Both the position numbers and the translations under genes were made by a program. From Erysipelotrichaceae bacterium (lineage in GTDB: Bacteria; Bacillota_I; Bacilli_A; Erysipelotrichales; Erysipelotrichaceae): a stretch of 56,263 bases of DNA. How positions within the stretch are numbered: the first letter of the stretch is position 1; the number at the start of each line of letters is the position of its first letter. The stretch is taken from NCBI GenBank assembly GCA_017539105.1, contig JAFYHQ010000031.1:1-56263 (forward strand), written 5' to 3'. A model generated the notes under the pieces. It was not told the origin of the DNA and made no database searches. It worked only from the letters and a program-made list of their open reading frames with translations. Positions 26,530 to 35,677 of this stretch are shown here, piece after piece.

Positions 26530-27099
26530 ATGTTGCTGTATATCGATGCATGCGTACGGAAGGATTCCAGGACCAGACGTCTGGCGGAATGTCTTCTGAA
26601 AACATTGGATAGGCCTTATGAGGAAGTAAAACTGATCGACTGTGATTTTCCGAAGGCAGATGAAGCATTCATAACAGAAAGAAGCCGTCTTGTCGACGAA
26701 GGATCGTTTGATGATCCGATGTTCGGGTATGCCAGACAGTTTGCGCAGGCGGATGAGATCGTGATTGCCGCGCCTTACTGGGATCTTTCGTTTCCGACGA
26801 TTTTAAAGGCTTACCTGGAGCAGATCAATGTTACCGATATCACGTTCCGTTATACGCCGGAAGGCGTGCCTGAGGGCCTGTGTAAAGCGCAGAAGCTGTA
26901 TTATGTCACGACGGCCGGAGGGGAATTCTTTCCGGAGGAATATGGTTTCGGATATGTGAAGGCATTGGCAGAGAACTTCTATGGCATTCCGCAGGTCGAA
27001 CTGATCAAGGCGAAACGGCTTGATCTGGAAGGAGAACCGATCGAAGAGATCATGACGGAATGCGAACAGGATATCGTCAGAAGATATAAAGCAGAGTAA
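26530..27099 (+). CDS. Flavodoxin-fold NAD(P)H-dependent oxidoreductase
   Basis: This 189-residue FMN-dependent reductase resembles azoreductase and NAD(P)H-quinone reductases. The N-terminal LLYIDACVRKDSRTRRLAECLL is the FMN phosphate-binding loop. IAAPYWDLSFPTILKAYLEQI is the conserved segment that contacts the flavin and the dimer partner. It acts in the cytoplasm on quinones, azo compounds or similar acceptors. It is placed directly behind the DegV gene and ends in a terminator shared with the convergent amidohydrolase gene. Confidence 0.87.
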   Translation: MLLYIDACVRKDSRTRRLAECLLKTLDRPYEEVKLIDCDFPKADEAFITERSRLVDEGSFDDPMFGYARQFAQADEIVIAAPYWDLSFPTILKAYLEQINVTDITFRYTPEGVPEGLCKAQKLYYVTTAGGEFFPEEYGFGYVKALAENFYGIPQVELIKAKRLDLEGEPIEEIMTECEQDIVRRYKAE

Positions 27100-27118
27100 A
27101 ATGCATATCAGGAATAAT

Positions 27119-27155
27119 AAAAAACGGAGAAATCTCTAATGATTCCTCCGTTTTT
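27119..27155. terminator. Bidirectional terminator
   Basis: aaaacggag (27121-27129) pairs with ctccgtttt (27146-27154), flanked by A and T tracts. It lies between the flavoprotein gene and the convergent amidohydrolase gene. Confidence 0.75.
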
Positions 27156-27178
27156 GATTTCTTGCTTACAGGTTCGTT

Positions 27179-28459
27179 TTAGATAAACTTATCCAGTTCT
27201 TGATCGACAACAGGATTGCGTTTTACCGAAGGATGACGCAGCAGTTCGCCTCTGGCCATGACCATCCGGACATTCCTCAAGGTATGAAGATCATCCAACG
27301 GATTTTCATCTGTCACGATAAGATCGGCATCTTTTCCTTTTTCGATGGAACCTGTAATATTGTCGATCCCTGCCAGTCTGGCGTTGTTCAGGGTTGCCGT
27401 ATACAAAGCGAAACGGTTGTCGACACCGACGTACCTCGTGAAATAGACCAGTTCCCTCCAGAAATCGTATTGCGAGATCCAGGGACAGCCGACATCGTTT
27501 CCCAGGCCGACCGGGATGCCGTTTTCTAAAGCGGCTTTGCTGCAGTCGATGATGCCTTGGAAGACGAAGTCGCCATTGAACTGTTCCACTTCGGATGCGT
27601 TGGAGATGCTGCGATCGAACAATGCGTATGGCAAGGCAGGGGATAACGTGGTGATCAGGAAGGCTTTTCTCTTTTTGAATAGATCGATGGTTTCTTTATC
27701 CGGTTTGGCTCCATGTTCGATGGAATCAACACCGTTCTCTAAAGCTGCTTTTACGCCCTCGCTGGATTCCACATGGGCAGCAACCTTATATCCCTGTTCA
27801 TGCGCATAATCGCAGATCTCTCTGATCATCGCAGGGGCCATTTTCATCTCTCCTGGCGTGCCTTTTTCTTTGGCGTCCATGACTCCGCCTGTAATCATAA
27901 TCTTCACCAGATCGGCTTTCTTTTCCTTTAGATGATCGATGTGCTTCTTTGCTTCTTCGAAATCGTGCGCAACGATCGCTACCGAACCTGCCATATGTCC
28001 GTTCGGAACCGAGATGCCTTCGTTTGAACAGAGGATGCGCGGTCCGCTGTATTTCTTGTTATTGATCTCATCCTGGACTCTGCTGTCGAGATCTTTCAGG
28101 CCGCCTACCGTTCTTATTGTCGTGACGCCGCTATTCAGTTCGATCTGCGCATAGCCTTTCACCATCTTATAAACAACGGACGCGGTCAGAGGATTCGAGA
28201 ACAGCAGGTTTACCAGTTTGGTGTTGTCTCTCTGTTTCTTCTGCGGCTTGCCGTTGCCTGCCAGATGGACATGCATATTGATGAGACCCGGAAGCAGATA
28301 CTTACCTTCCAGATCGATGGTTTCATACCCCGCGGTATCATGATCTTCGCTGACGATGTCTTTGATCTTTTCCCCGTCGGTCAGAAGGATCTTGTTTTGG
28401 ATGGGTTCCATGTCTCTTGTCCCATCCAGGATGATTCCGTTTCGAAAAGCATATTTCAT
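27179..28459 (-). CDS. Metal-dependent amidohydrolase (imidazolonepropionase-like)
   Basis: This 426-residue TIM-barrel hydrolase of the amidohydrolase superfamily has metal ligands in INMHVHLAG (HxH), further ligands in VAAHVESSEG and SIEHGAKPD, and the catalytic Asp probably in GLGNDVGCPW. The C-terminal ADLIVTDENPLDDL is the usual beta-sandwich closing. It would hydrolyse a cyclic amide, dipeptide-like or carbamate substrate; related proteins are often annotated as prolidase-like, but specificity cannot be read. The ATG at 28459 is chosen because AAGAGGTG lies seven bases before it; a GTG at 28468 overlaps that site. Confidence 0.88.
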   Translation of the reverse strand: MKYAFRNGIILDGTRDMEPIQNKILLTDGEKIKDIVSEDHDTAGYETIDLEGKYLLPGLINMHVHLAGNGKPQKKQRDNTKLVNLLFSNPLTASVVYKMVKGYAQIELNSGVTTIRTVGGLKDLDSRVQDEINNKKYSGPRILCSNEGISVPNGHMAGSVAIVAHDFEEAKKHIDHLKEKKADLVKIMITGGVMDAKEKGTPGEMKMAPAMIREICDYAHEQGYKVAAHVESSEGVKAALENGVDSIEHGAKPDKETIDLFKKRKAFLITTLSPALPYALFDRSISNASEVEQFNGDFVFQGIIDCSKAALENGIPVGLGNDVGCPWISQYDFWRELVYFTRYVGVDNRFALYTATLNNARLAGIDNITGSIEKGKDADLIVTDENPLDDLHTLRNVRMVMARGELLRHPSVKRNPVVDQELDKFI

Positions 28460-28517
28460 GATGCGCACCTCTTGTCTGTTGATACTATCTTAACAGAAAT
28501 CATTAGGAGGAAGGAAA

Positions 28518-28526
28518 TGATATAAT
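28518..28526 (+). promoter_or_regulatory. Extended -10 promoter, likely leaderless transcript
   Basis: TGATATAAT is an extended -10 element. The ATG of the TfoX-like gene follows after six bases, so the message probably has almost no leader. No convincing -35 box is present, as is usual for extended -10 promoters. Confidence 0.5.
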
Positions 28527-28532
28527 GGATGC

Positions 28533-28853
28533 ATGGCATCAGGCAAGGTTTTTCTGGATTATGTACTGGAACAGCTGTCGGATCGGCTGGATCTGTCTTA
28601 TCGTCCGATGATGGGGGAGTTTGTAATCTATTCGCAAGGAAAGGTCATAGGCGGGATCTATGACGACCGTTTTCTGCTGAAGAAGACAAAAAGCGCATTG
28701 GAGCTTTTGAAGGATACGGGAAACATTCAGACGGCGATCCCTTACGAGGGAGCCAAAGAGATGTTGGTGGCGGATATCGACGACCGGGAACTGACTTGCC
28801 GGTTGATCGAAGCGATCACAGACGATCTGCCGGAACCGAAAAAGAAACGATAA
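28533..28853 (+). CDS. TfoX/Sxy N-terminal domain protein
   Basis: This 106-residue protein matches the N-terminal domain of TfoX/Sxy: YRPMMGEFVIYSQGKVIGGIYDDRFLLKKT is the diagnostic segment. In Proteobacteria, TfoX is linked to competence; stand-alone N-domain proteins in Firmicutes have no established role. The TATAAT box ends six bases before the ATG. A GGAGGAAGGAAA stretch lies further upstream, too far to serve this start, which supports a leaderless start. Confidence 0.82.
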   Translation: MASGKVFLDYVLEQLSDRLDLSYRPMMGEFVIYSQGKVIGGIYDDRFLLKKTKSALELLKDTGNIQTAIPYEGAKEMLVADIDDRELTCRLIEAITDDLPEPKKKR

Positions 28854-28854
28854 A

Positions 28855-28892
28855 AAAACTGTCTCCGTAAGGAAGCAGTTTCTATCGATAGA
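28855..28892 (+). terminator. Imperfect terminator hairpin
   Basis: AAACTG (28857-28862) pairs with CAGTTT (28875-28880 region) around an imperfect inner stem TCC/GGA; a short T-containing tail follows. It lies between the TfoX-like gene and the convergent membrane protein gene. Confidence 0.4.
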
Positions 28893-28904
28893 GATCTAAA
28901 CGGA

Positions 28905-30182
28905 TCATTCCGCCTGCGTTTTGTTTCTGTTTAGCAGGAACGCCAGCAGGAACAGGATTGCTCCGGCGATGGCGGCATAGATGCCCAGGTTTGAGAAACG
29001 ATCTATGAATGCTTTCACAAAATCCGGGATAAGGAAGAAAAGATTGCTTCCGGAATCGGTCATCGCGGATGTCAGGGTATCGGATAGTTTCAAAGAGAAA
29101 GACTTGCTGAAGAAAGCGGCTGCGCCGGTAAGCAGAAGAGAAAGCCCGATAAAGAAGAACGCCTTCTTTTTGCCTGTCAGAAGCAGCAGAAGCAGCACGA
29201 TTCCTGCCGCAGCCAGACAGATGTATACAAGGCTGCCATCCAACGCTTTTCTGACCAGCGATAACACTGTCGCAGGAACGTCGGATACGGTGTCTGTGTA
29301 AGAAGGCAGACAGGAATACAGTTTCGGAGCGATGTGGTTTGTGATGCTTCGTAGCAGCGAGGCATTGGCTTTGTCGAGGTCCATCTTTTCATCGGAGAAT
29401 CCTGCATCATTGATATAAGCATAGGTCTCGCTTAGCAGCGTTTCGTTCAATGTCTGCTGAGCAATGGTCTCATAGGTCTGGTTTCCGTCTTTCAGACATT
29501 CGATATAAGAAAGAAGATGTTCATTGAAGATCTCGGTGATCTTGTTCTGGATCGTGCGGTACAGTCCGTTCTGCAGCGTTGCGGATTCTTTTCCGGTGCG
29601 CAGCAGATAAGCAAACGGGTCGAGCTGGTCGATGCTCAAGCCGCAGAAGAAACCCTGAAGTCTCAGGACATCCAGAACGGATTTGTATTTGACGGTGATC
29701 GTTTCCAGCAGCAATGGCTCCATCTTGGTCCAGACCCGTTCGTTTTTGACATTCTTGTAGGTCATGGTCTTGTTCGGACTGATGATATTGTCGGCGACTG
29801 CCGTCTGGGTATAGCCTACGCCAAAATCTTCTCCGAGAGGATTCAGCGAGGTGTAGGCGTATTTCTCGTCCTGCAGGCTTTTTACGTATGCAAAGGCGCC
29901 GTTCTGACAGATGACGGCATTGTCTCCCGAGACGTTGACGGCCAAAGCGACCTGCGGTTCGATCGCTTTCGAGAGAGCGTCATAGATATCGACGGTCTCC
30001 TGGTCTTCGGGTAGATATTCGTATGGCAGGATCTTTTCTCCGGCTTGGATTTCAGATAAGACCGGGTTCAGATTCTCTTTCTGGAAGATCTGCGATGCGG
30101 TAAAAAGGAGGCCTGCGCACAGGACACTGAGGATCAGCAGAATGGAAAGCAGGATGCTTCCGATGATTTTTGATAGTTTCAT
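28905..30182 (-). CDS. Membrane protein of unknown function, 425 aa
   Basis: I do not recognise this family. One N-terminal membrane segment (IIGSILLSILLILSVLCAGLLF) is followed by an extracytoplasmic region of about 290 residues rich in Asn, Thr and Tyr. Three or four further membrane segments near the C-terminus follow, including VYICLAAAGIVLLLLLL and GIYAAIAGAILFLLAFLL. The layout resembles a bacterial membrane sensor or envelope protein with a large external domain. The ATG at 30182 is chosen because AAAAGG lies eight bases upstream; other in-frame ATGs further upstream lack a ribosome-binding site. No linked partner is apparent. Confidence 0.72.
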   Translation of the reverse strand: MKLSKIIGSILLSILLILSVLCAGLLFTASQIFQKENLNPVLSEIQAGEKILPYEYLPEDQETVDIYDALSKAIEPQVALAVNVSGDNAVICQNGAFAYVKSLQDEKYAYTSLNPLGEDFGVGYTQTAVADNIISPNKTMTYKNVKNERVWTKMEPLLLETITVKYKSVLDVLRLQGFFCGLSIDQLDPFAYLLRTGKESATLQNGLYRTIQNKITEIFNEHLLSYIECLKDGNQTYETIAQQTLNETLLSETYAYINDAGFSDEKMDLDKANASLLRSITNHIAPKLYSCLPSYTDTVSDVPATVLSLVRKALDGSLVYICLAAAGIVLLLLLLTGKKKAFFFIGLSLLLTGAAAFFSKSFSLKLSDTLTSAMTDSGSNLFFLIPDFVKAFIDRFSNLGIYAAIAGAILFLLAFLLNRNKTQAE

Positions 30183-30369
30183 AACATGTACCTTTTCATT
30201 CATCATATCATACCCTGAGAAAAAAGAAGGGAACAGGAGAGGAAACAAAGCGGGAATGGCTTCTTTTTATAATAAAAATATTAAATATTATTAAATATAT
30301 CTATTTTAATTACGGAAATGTAGTAAAATCATTGTTATACAACCTGAAGACGATAAGGAGGACAAGAAG

Positions 30370-30600
30370 ATGCCTGAATTCAAATATGAAATCAATGAGA
30401 AGGTCGCTTTACTGAGCGAGAATGGCGATTACACTTGCGAAGCCAATGTCATCACCTATGGAACGGGAAGACCGAAGCTGGATATCCGTAAGTGGAACCG
30501 TGCCGAAGACAAGATGCAGAAGGGGATCACTCTGAACAGAGCGGAAGCGGAAGCGCTGTTTGATGCGCTAAAGGAATTCGATTTCAATCTCTTAGGTTGA
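30370..30600 (+). CDS. YdbC-like PC4-fold single-stranded DNA-binding protein
   Basis: This 76-residue protein matches the YdbC family, bacterial relatives of the eukaryotic coactivator PC4, which bind single-stranded DNA as dimers. The core KLDIRKWNRAEDKMQKGITLNRAEAEALFDAL gives the curved beta sheet and the C-terminal helix of the dimer interface. It is full length for the family. AAGGAGGACAAG precedes the ATG. The AT-rich 90 bases upstream (about 30265-30345) contain several -10-like sequences, but no single promoter stands out. Confidence 0.88.
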   Translation: MPEFKYEINEKVALLSENGDYTCEANVITYGTGRPKLDIRKWNRAEDKMQKGITLNRAEAEALFDALKEFDFNLLG

Positions 30601-30610
30601 TCTGTCTTTC

Positions 30611-31534
30611 ATGCAAGAAAACGACCGCATCAGCGACAATGTGAATGACCGCCATGCCTACATGATCATGGCCCATCATAATTTTGACCAGTTATGTCGC
30701 TTGCTGGAACTGCTGGATGATGAGCGTAACGATATCTGCCTTCATATCGATAAGAAGAGCAGGAACGTTCCTTACGAGAAGATCAGAAGCAGTCTGAAGA
30801 AGGCGAAGCTGTATCCGGTCAGAAGGATCAATGTGACCTGGGGCGGTTTTTCCATGGTCAGGTGCGCGTATCTTCTGATGGAAGAGGCCGCCAGAACGAA
30901 GCATGCGTATTATCACATGCTGACGGGTGTCGACCTGCCTTTGAAGAGCCAGAATGAGATCCATGATTTCTTTCGGCAGAACCGGGGAAAAGAGTTCATC
31001 AATCTCGATAAGAAGATGAACAGCAGCAAGAAGATCTTGCACCGTCATGAAGAATTTCGTTTTCTGCAGGATATCATCGGCCGGAAAGAAGGGCGTCTGT
31101 ATGATGCGTTGCGTTGGCTGGAAGACCTCAGCATGAAGGTGCAGAGGCGTCTTGGCATCAAGAGAAACACCAAAGGTATCAGCAGATATTATAAAGGAAG
31201 CGCTTATTTCAGCGTGACTGATGATTTCATCCGTTATGTGCTGTCTCAGAAGAAGATGGTACGAAGACTGCTGAACCATTCGCTGTTTTCCGATGAATTC
31301 GTGATACAGACGCTGGCAATGAATTCTGAATTCAAAGACAGGATCGTTGCGGACAATTACAGATATATCGACTGGAAACGGAAACCCGGAGATGGAGGTC
31401 CTTATACTTTTACCGTCGAGGATTACGATGCGCTGATTCAAAGCGATCGTCTCTTTGCCCGGAAATTCGATGAAAACAAGGATAACGGGATCATTCTTAA
31501 GATCTGTGACTATGTCAGAAACAGGCAGCAGTGA
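30611..31534 (+). CDS. GT14-type glycosyltransferase (core-2/I-branching-like)
   Basis: This 307-residue cytoplasmic glycosyltransferase is related to the beta-1,6-N-acetylglucosaminyltransferases of family GT14. Family segments are AYMIMAHHNFDQL at the N-terminus, DICLHIDKKSR, YYHMLTGVDLPLKSQNEIHDFF and the acceptor or catalytic region SLFSDEFVIQTL. It presumably adds a sugar to a cell-surface glycan. It starts 10 bases after the YdbC-like gene. Its stop codon lies in the loop of a terminator hairpin. The donor sugar is an inference from the family, not visible in the sequence. Confidence 0.85.
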   Translation: MQENDRISDNVNDRHAYMIMAHHNFDQLCRLLELLDDERNDICLHIDKKSRNVPYEKIRSSLKKAKLYPVRRINVTWGGFSMVRCAYLLMEEAARTKHAYYHMLTGVDLPLKSQNEIHDFFRQNRGKEFINLDKKMNSSKKILHRHEEFRFLQDIIGRKEGRLYDALRWLEDLSMKVQRRLGIKRNTKGISRYYKGSAYFSVTDDFIRYVLSQKKMVRRLLNHSLFSDEFVIQTLAMNSEFKDRIVADNYRYIDWKRKPGDGGPYTFTVEDYDALIQSDRLFARKFDENKDNGIILKICDYVRNRQQ

Positions 31535-31547
31535 AATGCTGCTTTTT
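31525..31547 (+). terminator. Terminator overlapping the glycosyltransferase stop codon
   Basis: Stem gcagca / tgctgc (31525-31530 with 31537-31542) followed by TTTTT. The TGA stop lies within the loop. A tandem TATAAT-TATAAT (31549-31559) follows directly and can serve as the -10 region for the next gene. Confidence 0.7.
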
Positions 31548-31576
31548 GTATAATATAATGGAATAAAGGATAGAAC

Positions 31577-32044
31577 ATGAAACAATACATAAGAACGAAA
31601 CTGACTTTTATCTCTGATCCAAAGAGGATCAGAGAGATCACGGAGGAGCTGGGTACCGAGCAGGATCCGATCCGTTTCGAGAGGATCCTTCCTTTGGAAG
31701 GAGAAGATCCTTTCAAGAAATGGGGAACTTCGCAAGACTGCGAAGAAACAGATCTGATCGTATACCGCAACGGAACATGGGCGGAGTATTCGTTCGATGT
31801 TTTGAAGACGGTACCGTTACCTGTCTATCGGAAACTGACAGAGAAGTATCCCGATGCAGAGGTCAGGATCGATTATGCGTCGGAAGATTATGGAAACGAC
31901 TGCGGAAGATATGAGTCTCCTGCCGGAAGCGATGAACTTGAAACAAAAGAGATCGATGATCCGTTCGTGTTTGCGTGCGATGTCTGGGAAGTCGATCCCG
32001 AGGAGCAGATGGCGGAAGAGATGATCAATTACTATGAGGAATAA
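31577..32044 (+). CDS. Hypothetical protein, possibly YubB/DUF1281-like
   Basis: This 155-residue acidic cytoplasmic protein has a ferredoxin-like alternating pattern: KLTFISDPKRIREI, a central DPFKKWGTSQDCEE, and WAEYSFDVLKTVPLPVYRKLTEKYPDAEVRIDYASED. The FxxWGTxxD motif followed by a strand and helix resembles YubB-like (DUF1281) proteins, whose function is not established. It starts after AAAGGATAGAAC and is followed 12 bases later by the M42 peptidase gene, so the two may be co-transcribed. Confidence 0.6.
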   Translation: MKQYIRTKLTFISDPKRIREITEELGTEQDPIRFERILPLEGEDPFKKWGTSQDCEETDLIVYRNGTWAEYSFDVLKTVPLPVYRKLTEKYPDAEVRIDYASEDYGNDCGRYESPAGSDELETKEIDDPFVFACDVWEVDPEEQMAEEMINYYEE

Positions 32045-32056
32045 AGGGGAGAGTAT

Positions 32057-33088
32057 ATGGAATTTGATGAGAAATACTGTATCGAATCATTTCAGAGACT
32101 GCTGAAAGTCGACAGCACGACGGGTCAGTATGAGGAAATACAGAAGCTGATCTGCGAGATGATCGCCGAGATCGGCTACAGCTGTGAAGTGACGCATAAG
32201 GGCGGCGTGATCGTCGACCTGGGCGGGGAAGGAAATCCGCTGGTAGTTAGTGCGCATCTGGATGATATCGGCCTGATGGTGCGTCATATCAATGCGGATG
32301 GAACGCTGAACGTGTGTTCGGTCGGAGGCCTGTATCCTTTGTATTGCGTGACGGAGAATGTGAATGTCCATACCCGTGACGGAAAGGTCTATACCGGAGC
32401 GATCTGCCGCATCCCGAATTCTTTGCATGTGACAGAGGAAGAACTAAGAGACGTCTTGCCGGACTTCCGCAAGAATGTCTGTGTCGTACTGGACAACGAT
32501 GTGCATGATCCGGAAGAAGTCCGTAAGCTGGGGATCGAAACAGGAGATTTCATCGGACTGGAGCCGCGTTTCATGATGTCGAACGGATATCTGAAATCGC
32601 GTTTCGTGGACGACAAAGCCTGTGTCGCGGTATTGCTGGGGGCAATGAAGCAGCTCAAGGAGAGCGGCAAGAAGCTCAATCGCAAGATCTATGCCTATTT
32701 CGCGATGTACGAAGAGATCGGCCATGGCACGACTTTCCTGCCGGAAGGAACGAAAGATTTCCTGGCCCTGGATATCGCGCCGATCGGCCCGGAACAGAAT
32801 TCCGATGAACGGAAGGTATCGATCTTTGCGAAAGATTCCCGTTTCCCGTATCACGATGTCATGACCAACGAGCTCAGGGAATGTGCCATCAGTGCGAAGA
32901 TAGATTATGTCATGGATGTGTTTACGCCGCATTACGGAACCGATGGCGATGCCACAGTCCTGGCGGGTTATGATATCAGGCATGCGGCGATCGGCCCGGG
33001 AACGGCGAATTCCCACGGCTATGAGCGTACGCATGTCGATGGTCTGAAAAACACATATCTGCTGCTGATGGAATATATGCTGCGATGA
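32057..33088 (+). CDS. M42 family metallopeptidase
   Basis: This 343-residue co-catalytic zinc or cobalt aminopeptidase belongs to the FrvX/PepA type. Metal-binding and catalytic motifs are VVSAHLDDIGLMV (His and Asp), SRFVDDKACVAVLL (bridging Asp), YEEIGHGTTFLP (catalytic Glu pair) and the C-terminal ANSHGYERTHVDGL (His). The catalytic dimension domain sits between residues 70 and 160. It acts in the cytoplasm on short peptides; some M42 members are annotated as glucanases, but peptidase activity is the family norm. The gene is flanked closely on both sides. Confidence 0.93.
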   Translation: MEFDEKYCIESFQRLLKVDSTTGQYEEIQKLICEMIAEIGYSCEVTHKGGVIVDLGGEGNPLVVSAHLDDIGLMVRHINADGTLNVCSVGGLYPLYCVTENVNVHTRDGKVYTGAICRIPNSLHVTEEELRDVLPDFRKNVCVVLDNDVHDPEEVRKLGIETGDFIGLEPRFMMSNGYLKSRFVDDKACVAVLLGAMKQLKESGKKLNRKIYAYFAMYEEIGHGTTFLPEGTKDFLALDIAPIGPEQNSDERKVSIFAKDSRFPYHDVMTNELRECAISAKIDYVMDVFTPHYGTDGDATVLAGYDIRHAAIGPGTANSHGYERTHVDGLKNTYLLLMEYMLR

Positions 33089-33106
33089 AAATAAAGGAGA
33101 AGAACC

Positions 33107-34162
33107 ATGTTTAACAATGCACATATCGATAAGGAATACAAGAAAGCCACAACAAGCGCGATCATTGGCGCGATCCTGCTGGTGCTGGCACTGGTACTGA
33201 TGGCAATATCCTGCGTCAGGACGGTACAGAACAATAAGAATGCGGAACATTTGAACAACTACATCGTTTCCTATGACGACGACCGCGTGAATCGCATCGC
33301 TTATCTGGATACGACAGGTTTCTATCAGATCGCTACTTATGGCGATGATCTGGGTTACTATATCGCCTATGACGATGATTTCTACTACATCATTTCGATC
33401 AAGGAAAAGGATTGGGATTATTTCGCGGATCAGTTCGATGACAAGGAAGAGATCCGTATCTGGGGCTATACCAGAGAGATTCCGGAAGAGCTCAAAGAGT
33501 ATGCGATCGAGTCACTGAATGAGGATTATACGGATGCGAATGTGAAGATGTCGGATTTTGAAGATATCTTTGGCGATCTGATGCTGGAATCAGGAAGGAC
33601 GTCTTCGGTCAAGGGGCTGGGCGGATGGTGGAATCTGAACAGCACGTTTGTTATGGGGGCATTCCTGGCAGCGCTGTTTGGCGTGATCGTCCTGCCGCTT
33701 GGCTTAAGCAGCCGCAAAAGTTTCAATGTCCTGTCGGAAGATTCTTTCGGTGGGAATGCGATCATGGATGAGATCAACGATCCGGAAACGGTCGTCTATG
33801 ATAAAGATTCCCTCTATCTGACGAAGAACTATCTGGTCAATACCAAGGGTACCGTCAATGCGGTCAGGTATGAGGATATCTTCTGGATGTATGTGACAAG
33901 CCATCGTACCAACGGCATTCATGACTACGACTATCTGAATGTCGTCACAAAGGATGGAAGAAACATCAGCTGTTTCAATTCCCCTGCGTTTGGCAAGAAG
34001 AAAAGAGAAGCGACACAGAGCAGTCATACGGAACTGATGGATGCCCTTTTGGAACGCAACCCGGAGATCCGTGTGGGTTATACGAAAGAGCATGTCGAGG
34101 CTTATCAGGAACTGATGAAGGATCTCAAGAACAAGAAGAGTTCAAATGATATCGATCTCTGA
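33107..34162 (+). CDS. Two-segment membrane protein with PH-like C-terminal region
   Basis: This 351-residue protein is of unknown function. The first membrane segment (IIGAILLVLALVLMAISCV) is followed by an external stretch of about 150 residues rich in Tyr and Asp. A second segment (FVMGAFLAALFGVIVLPLGL) is followed by a cytoplasmic domain whose pattern LYLTKNYLVNTKGTVNAVRYEDIFWMYV resembles bacterial PH-like domains. AAAGGAGAAG precedes the ATG. The lipoprotein gene begins 31 bases after its stop, so both may serve the envelope. Confidence 0.65.
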   Translation: MFNNAHIDKEYKKATTSAIIGAILLVLALVLMAISCVRTVQNNKNAEHLNNYIVSYDDDRVNRIAYLDTTGFYQIATYGDDLGYYIAYDDDFYYIISIKEKDWDYFADQFDDKEEIRIWGYTREIPEELKEYAIESLNEDYTDANVKMSDFEDIFGDLMLESGRTSSVKGLGGWWNLNSTFVMGAFLAALFGVIVLPLGLSSRKSFNVLSEDSFGGNAIMDEINDPETVVYDKDSLYLTKNYLVNTKGTVNAVRYEDIFWMYVTSHRTNGIHDYDYLNVVTKDGRNISCFNSPAFGKKKREATQSSHTELMDALLERNPEIRVGYTKEHVEAYQELMKDLKNKKSSNDIDL

Positions 34163-34193
34163 TCATAGATACACCGGAAAGGAAGGTGAACTT

Positions 34194-35420
34194 ATGAGAA
34201 AACTGTTGGCATTGCTGATGATCGTACTCATGCTTGCCGGCTGCACGAAGAAGCCGGAAGAAACGGTGAGCGATCTTGGCGGCAAAACGTTCTATGACAC
34301 TGCGGATGCCTATGGAAGCAAGGATCATTCGAAAGTGTGGTTCGGCAAGGATGGAAGTTTCGTCTTTACCGACAATTCATCGACGGGACCGTATGATATC
34401 AGCGGCAGCTGGTCTGTGAAGGAGAATGTCTGTACCCTGGAGGCGACGGATGGTTTTTCGGGTAAGATCATTTTCGAACTGCAGGAAGACGGAACGATGG
34501 TCCTGAAGACGGGTCTTTCCGGTTCAAGATCGGGGGACAGTTTTACGACGGATGAAAGCAAAGGCTATTCTTCAGGAGAGGATTCCGGAAGCGGCAAGAA
34601 GGACGATGGGAAAGAAGACGCTTCCAACGACATCCCTTGTACGGCGATCTTTACCGAATACAGCAATTACTGGGCGGAAGAAGGAACCAAGTCATGGCAC
34701 CTCAACATCAAGCCGATTCCGGAGAATACGACGGATAAGATGACATACAAGTCGAACGATGAATCGATCGTAACGATCGATGAGAACGGCAATGTCGCAA
34801 CGGGAAAGCCGGGGAAGACGACGATCGAAGTGACTTGCGGAAGCCAGAAGATCACGGTCGGCTTTGAAACAAGATCCAACGAGATCACCGAGATCAAGCC
34901 GGAGAAGGATAAGATCGTTACGAAACTGGGGAATCCGGAGGAAATCAAGGTCAAGGTCGTTCCGGAGACGGCGGATACGAAGGGGCTGACTTATACTTCG
35001 AGCGATCCGGAGATCGTGAAGGTCGATAGCGGAAACAAGATCTATGCGAAGCATCCGGGCGTGGCGACGATTACGATCAAGGCTCCGAACGGAGTCAGCG
35101 CGACGGTCGATGTCTGTGTCGAGGGTGCGACCATGGATTCAAAGATCTACAGCGATACCGTGAAGGGCGGCAGTGGAGAGTATATCTATTTCGATGTCTA
35201 TAAGACGGTGTGCGAGAACTGGAATGTCACGTATACGGATCTTAGGCTGATGGCCGATATCCATGTGAGCGATCCGATCCTGAAGTATGACAACAAGGGC
35301 CGTCTGTGGGCGGATCCGGTCAGCGCTGACAGGGATGTTGAGGTCTATTTCACTTTTGAAGACGAGGATCTGTATCCGGAAGTCAGTTCAGAGACTTATA
35401 CGATCCATGTGACGAAATAA
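34194..35420 (+). CDS. Lipoprotein with Ig-like (Big_2) domains
   Basis: This 408-residue exported lipoprotein has a signal sequence MRKLLALLMIVLMLAGCTKK with the lipobox LAGC; Cys17 becomes lipidated. Residues 25-130 form a DUF-like beta domain (GSWSVKENVCTLEATDG). Two bacterial Ig-like type-2 domains follow, recognised by PGKTTIEVTCGSQKITV and HPGVATITIKAPNGVSATVDV, and then an additional beta domain. It is attached to the outer face of the membrane and may bind a ligand or polymer. The ATG at 34194 follows GGAAGGTGA; an earlier in-frame codon overlaps the previous gene and lacks a site. Confidence 0.85.
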   Translation: MRKLLALLMIVLMLAGCTKKPEETVSDLGGKTFYDTADAYGSKDHSKVWFGKDGSFVFTDNSSTGPYDISGSWSVKENVCTLEATDGFSGKIIFELQEDGTMVLKTGLSGSRSGDSFTTDESKGYSSGEDSGSGKKDDGKEDASNDIPCTAIFTEYSNYWAEEGTKSWHLNIKPIPENTTDKMTYKSNDESIVTIDENGNVATGKPGKTTIEVTCGSQKITVGFETRSNEITEIKPEKDKIVTKLGNPEEIKVKVVPETADTKGLTYTSSDPEIVKVDSGNKIYAKHPGVATITIKAPNGVSATVDVCVEGATMDSKIYSDTVKGGSGEYIYFDVYKTVCENWNVTYTDLRLMADIHVSDPILKYDNKGRLWADPVSADRDVEVYFTFEDEDLYPEVSSETYTIHVTK

Positions 35421-35444
35421 GAGAATCAGAAAAGGAGCTGTCGC

Positions 35445-35675
35445 ATGAAACAAAAGATGGAAGCTCTCGGCAAGTCTCTGTTTTATGCCGTTCTGATTTT
35501 TCTGCTGACGCTTCTGGGAGAGAAGCTGCAGGCGAAACGATCGGGCAAGCCTTTCGAACCGGAATGGATCGCGGATATCATCATTGCGATCGCGGTCGGA
35601 GCGGGCATCTATCTGATCGAACGGAAACAGAAGCAGCAGTACAGAAAGAAAAAGAAGAAGTATTACAGAAGATAA
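35445..35675 (+). CDS. Small membrane protein with strongly basic tail
   Basis: This 76-residue protein of unknown function has two hydrophobic segments (SLFYAVLIFLLTLLGE and IADIIIAIAVGAGIYLI) and a C-terminal run of Lys, Arg and Tyr (RKKKKKYYRR). The basic end should be cytoplasmic. It starts 24 bases after the lipoprotein gene with AAAGGAG upstream and ends in a terminator, so it is the last gene of that small envelope unit. Similar short proteins occur in Erysipelotrichia-like genomes, but I cannot assign a family. Confidence 0.68.
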   Translation: MKQKMEALGKSLFYAVLIFLLTLLGEKLQAKRSGKPFEPEWIADIIIAIAVGAGIYLIERKQKQQYRKKKKKYYRR

Positions 35676-35677
35676 TG